Under the pieces are notes generated by a model. It was given only the letters and a program-made list of their open reading frames with translations. It had not been told where the DNA came from and did no database searches. Made by a program: the position numbers and the translations under genes. A stretch of 8,892 nucleotides of DNA from contig JAOZMQ010000109.1 of NCBI GenBank assembly GCA_029934195.1, positions 1-8,892 of the forward strand, given 5' to 3'. This DNA is from Candidatus Cloacimonadota bacterium. Its GTDB lineage: Bacteria > Cloacimonadota > Cloacimonadia > Cloacimonadales > JAOZMQ01. This document shows, one piece after another, positions 6,784 to 8,892 of the stretch; the first letter of the stretch is position 1; each line of letters begins with the position of its first letter.

Positions 6784-8892
6784 TTATTTCACAGCGATTT
6801 TAACTATTTTTTCGATTTTACGACCATTATCACGAACTACTATTTTAGCAAAGTATGAACCACGTGCTAATTGAGTTCCAGAATCTGTTTTTCCATCCCA
6901 ATCAATTTCTTTAGTTTTGAATCTATCGGATATTTTTTTAACAGTTTTTCCGGCAAAATCGAAAATACGAATTTCAACATTTGCTTCTTTGTTAAGACTT
7001 ACAACAAGCTTTCCTGTATTACCTCTATCAACTGGATTTGGATAGAAAAATGGTTTAATTGAACTATCAAATGAAAGAGTCTTTCCTGCATCAGCATTCA
7101 CTGTAAAATTCCAGATTTTAGTGGAAACATTTCCAGCATTATCGTACACTTTTAACTCAAGATTATATTCAAGAACTGCTTCATTATTAAAAGTAATTGA
7201 ATAATTTATCATATCATTTTCTATAGTTACATCTTCTGCTACATTATTTAGTATCATTTCAGCTCTATCCAAACCAGAACCATTTTCATCTTTTAAAGAA
7301 ATATTAATATTAAGTACATCTCCAAGAAGATATTCTTCTTCAAGTATCGGTACTGTAATAGTTACAGGAGTTTCATCTTTATAGAAAATCATTGATTCCG
7401 TAACAATATATCCTTCGTCAGACATAATAGTAATAGTCATTCTTAATCCAGAATTATTATTAAGATCTATCGGGGTAAAACTATAAGATAAAGTATCATT
7501 CACAAGAGTGAAATCGTCAACTTCATTAAGATATTCTCCGAAAGAACCATCTTCATAAAGATGTTCAAATTTTAGAGAAATATCATTTTCATCTAAATTT
7601 TGACCTGTAATTTTTGCTGTAAATTCAGTTTCTACATTTGGTTTATAGAATACAATTCCTTTTTCACCAAGTGCTCCGATACTAATAATTGATTCTTGTA
7701 CAACTAAGAATTCTCTTGTGGCAATAGAAACATTACCAACAAGGTCAATTACTGTTAATTCAGCAGTATAAGAACCACTATTATTAGCATTGAATATCAT
7801 TTTAAGTGTAGATTCCGTGCTTGTTGTAATTGAATCTTCAAAAGTATTTTCAGTATTAGAAACTTTAAGAACTGCTGATTGTACACCAGATCCGCTATTT
7901 CTTGAACTATACATTTGTTTCATTGAATTACGTGTATTTAAAGTAATTTCCTGTAAATCAGAGAAATTAACTTCTACTTCAACGGCTTCTCCATTAATAA
8001 AAATTTGGTCTTCATCTGGAGTAACAAATTCATATTGAGGAGAAATTCCATCAATCATGTAATATTGTGAATATTCATTTGAATGATTCCATTCGTTGGT
8101 GACAGTAATAAGCAATTGTAATCCTTCAAATCCATCAGAGATTATTTCCGGCCCAATGTCTAATACACAATGGTTATCATTATCAAATGGTACAATAACT
8201 GGACCGAGAACTTTTACTCCTCCTGGTACTGAATAAATTTCAGCTGTTACTGCATCAAGTCCAATCCCTTCAATTCCGCTAAGTTCAAAACATAATTGAT
8301 TTGCAACAGCAGGATTTAACCACCAACCAGTAGTATCATTTGGAGTAAATGTTATAGCCGGAACAGACGCGGTAACAATAAAGTCCCTCGTTAAAGTTGA
8401 TTCATTACCAACATTATCTTCTGTTGTTACAATTATTGTATAAAGACCATAATCGCTAAAGAATTCATCTATTACAATATGACTAATTGCATGGTTCATA
8501 TTTAGATAATCTTGTTTTTCCCATACTATTGATTCACTATCTGTAATTTGAATTTTGAGTAAATTTACACCTGAGCCAAGTTCACGCACGGATCTATTAT
8601 CTCTTACTTTATTCATTTCAGAATCACGAGTAGAATTTTGTAAATCTTCTATCATTACATCAATAGTTACAATATCATTCTTTTCAAACTCTGTCATCGC
8701 AACTGGTGAGATAATATCAATTTGTGGGGCAACTCCATCGACCAAATAATATTGGGTATATTCTTGAAAATGATTCCACTCGTTGGTAACAGTAACAACC
8801 AATTGTAATCCTTCAAATTCATCTGAGATTATTTCAGGTCCAAGATCTAAAACACATAAACTATCATTACCTATTGGAACAATAACAGGACC
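6784..8892 (-). CDS. Secreted Ig-like repeat protein with T9SS sorting domain (5' end missing)
   Basis: The reading frame is open to the window edge, so the true start and signal peptide lie outside. About 702 C-terminal residues are visible. The TTG at 8802 is an internal leucine: the 30 codons before it stay in frame and match the repeat. The protein alternates two modules. Module A (ending in TNEWN..EY.QYY..DG) is visible at about 8892-8734 and 8364-8047, with a diverged version near 7695-7378. Module B is Ig-like and ends D..GN: about 8733-8365, 8046-7702 and 7377-7093. The last 96 residues (7074-6784) form a T9SS type A / FlgD-like sorting domain: FFYPNPV, then VEIRIFDFAGK, DWDGKTDSG, RGSYFAKI and a basic end KIVKIAVK. 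The product is probably surface-attached or released through T9SS. Adhesion is a guess; no catalytic motif is visible. Confidence 0.87.
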   Translation of the reverse strand, partial: GPVIVPIGNDSLCVLDLGPEIISDEFEGLQLVVTVTNEWNHFQEYTQYYLVDGVAPQIDIISPVAMTEFEKNDIVTIDVMIEDLQNSTRDSEMNKVRDNRSVRELGSGVNLLKIQITDSESIVWEKQDYLNMNHAISHIVIDEFFSDYGLYTIIVTTEDNVGNESTLTRDFIVTASVPAITFTPNDTTGWWLNPAVANQLCFELSGIEGIGLDAVTAEIYSVPGGVKVLGPVIVPFDNDNHCVLDIGPEIISDGFEGLQLLITVTNEWNHSNEYSQYYMIDGISPQYEFVTPDEDQIFINGEAVEVEVNFSDLQEITLNTRNSMKQMYSSRNSGSGVQSAVLKVSNTENTFEDSITTSTESTLKMIFNANNSGSYTAELTVIDLVGNVSIATREFLVVQESIISIGALGEKGIVFYKPNVETEFTAKITGQNLDENDISLKFEHLYEDGSFGEYLNEVDDFTLVNDTLSYSFTPIDLNNNSGLRMTITIMSDEGYIVTESMIFYKDETPVTITVPILEEEYLLGDVLNINISLKDENGSGLDRAEMILNNVAEDVTIENDMINYSITFNNEAVLEYNLELKVYDNAGNVSTKIWNFTVNADAGKTLSFDSSIKPFFYPNPVDRGNTGKLVVSLNKEANVEIRIFDFAGKTVKKISDRFKTKEIDWDGKTDSGTQLARGSYFAKIVVRDNGRKIEKIVKIAVK
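7702..8205 (-). repeat. Tandem protein-coding repeat, unit 2 (shortened)
   Basis: This is the second copy of the A-B segment, running from GPVIVPFDNDN to the end of Ig-like module B (TREFLVV). After it, the next A-type module (about 7695-7378) keeps only traces of the pattern, such as a KPNVETEFTAKITG stretch where unit 1 has NPAVANQLCFELSG. The strongly conserved repeat therefore ends here. Confidence 0.75.
8206..8892 (-). repeat. Tandem protein-coding repeat, unit 1 (687 bp period)
   Basis: The segment starting GPVIVP at 8892 recurs as GPVIVP at 8205, exactly 687 bp (229 codons) downstream. About the first 165 bases of the two units are very similar at DNA level and encode LGPEIISD.FEGLQL and TVTNEWNH in both. 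The remainder of the unit has diverged to a shared fold with few identical residues. The true left end of the unit lies outside the window. Confidence 0.85.

Noticed and set aside
6784..8802. Translation start of the cargo gene at the TTG at 8802
   Set aside because: The frame continues upstream to the window edge, the extra 30 residues match the repeat unit at 8205, and there is no Shine-Dalgarno or signal peptide.
1..8892. CRISPR arrays, tRNA or rRNA genes, insertion sequences with transposase
   Set aside because: No regularly spaced short repeats, no tRNA cloverleaf or rRNA motifs, and no transposase or integrase reading frame were seen.

Overview
The window is an AT-rich bacterial segment in which all five genes lie on the minus strand. 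The combination points to the FCB superphylum. There is a type IX secretion (T9SS) style cargo protein with a C-terminal sorting domain, a PorV/PorQ-like barrel and a PorE-like PD40/OmpA protein. Two traits argue against a classical Bacteroidota: the glycine decarboxylase P-protein is split into two subunits, and every visible start has a strong Shine-Dalgarno sequence. A Cloacimonadota-like lineage fits best, but this is inference from gene content, not a phylogenetic result.

Layout in the direction of transcription (right to left): positions 8892-6784 hold the 3' part of a large secreted protein built from repeated Ig-like modules, cut by the window edge. A 68-bp gap with a hairpin follows. 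Positions 6715-5762 hold a PorV/PorQ-like outer-membrane protein. A 106-bp gap with a 12-bp perfect terminator stem follows. Positions 5655-3574 hold a TPR / PD40 propeller / carboxypeptidase-regulatory-like / OmpA protein that resembles PorE but carries an extra C-terminal domain. A 437-bp gap then holds a terminator and one copy of an intergenic repeat. Positions 3136-1796 (gcvPA) and 1803-328 (gcvPB) overlap by 8 bp and form a coupled pair, followed by a terminator and a second copy of the same repeat near the window start.

The first three genes look like a cell-surface and secretion group: a T9SS-type cargo, a barrel of the family that receives T9SS cargo, and a periplasmic peptidoglycan-anchoring scaffold. 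gcvPA/gcvPB are metabolic and form a separate transcription unit. The genes for the H and T proteins of the glycine cleavage system are not in the window.

The most unusual structures are three. A roughly 205-bp non-coding repeat with inverted ends flanks the gcvPAB pair in direct orientation. The PorE-like protein has a C-terminal extension. In the cargo protein's 229-residue repeat, one half is strongly conserved and the other half has drifted and carries an Arg-containing insertion. I did not find a complete, clearly new multi-gene system.
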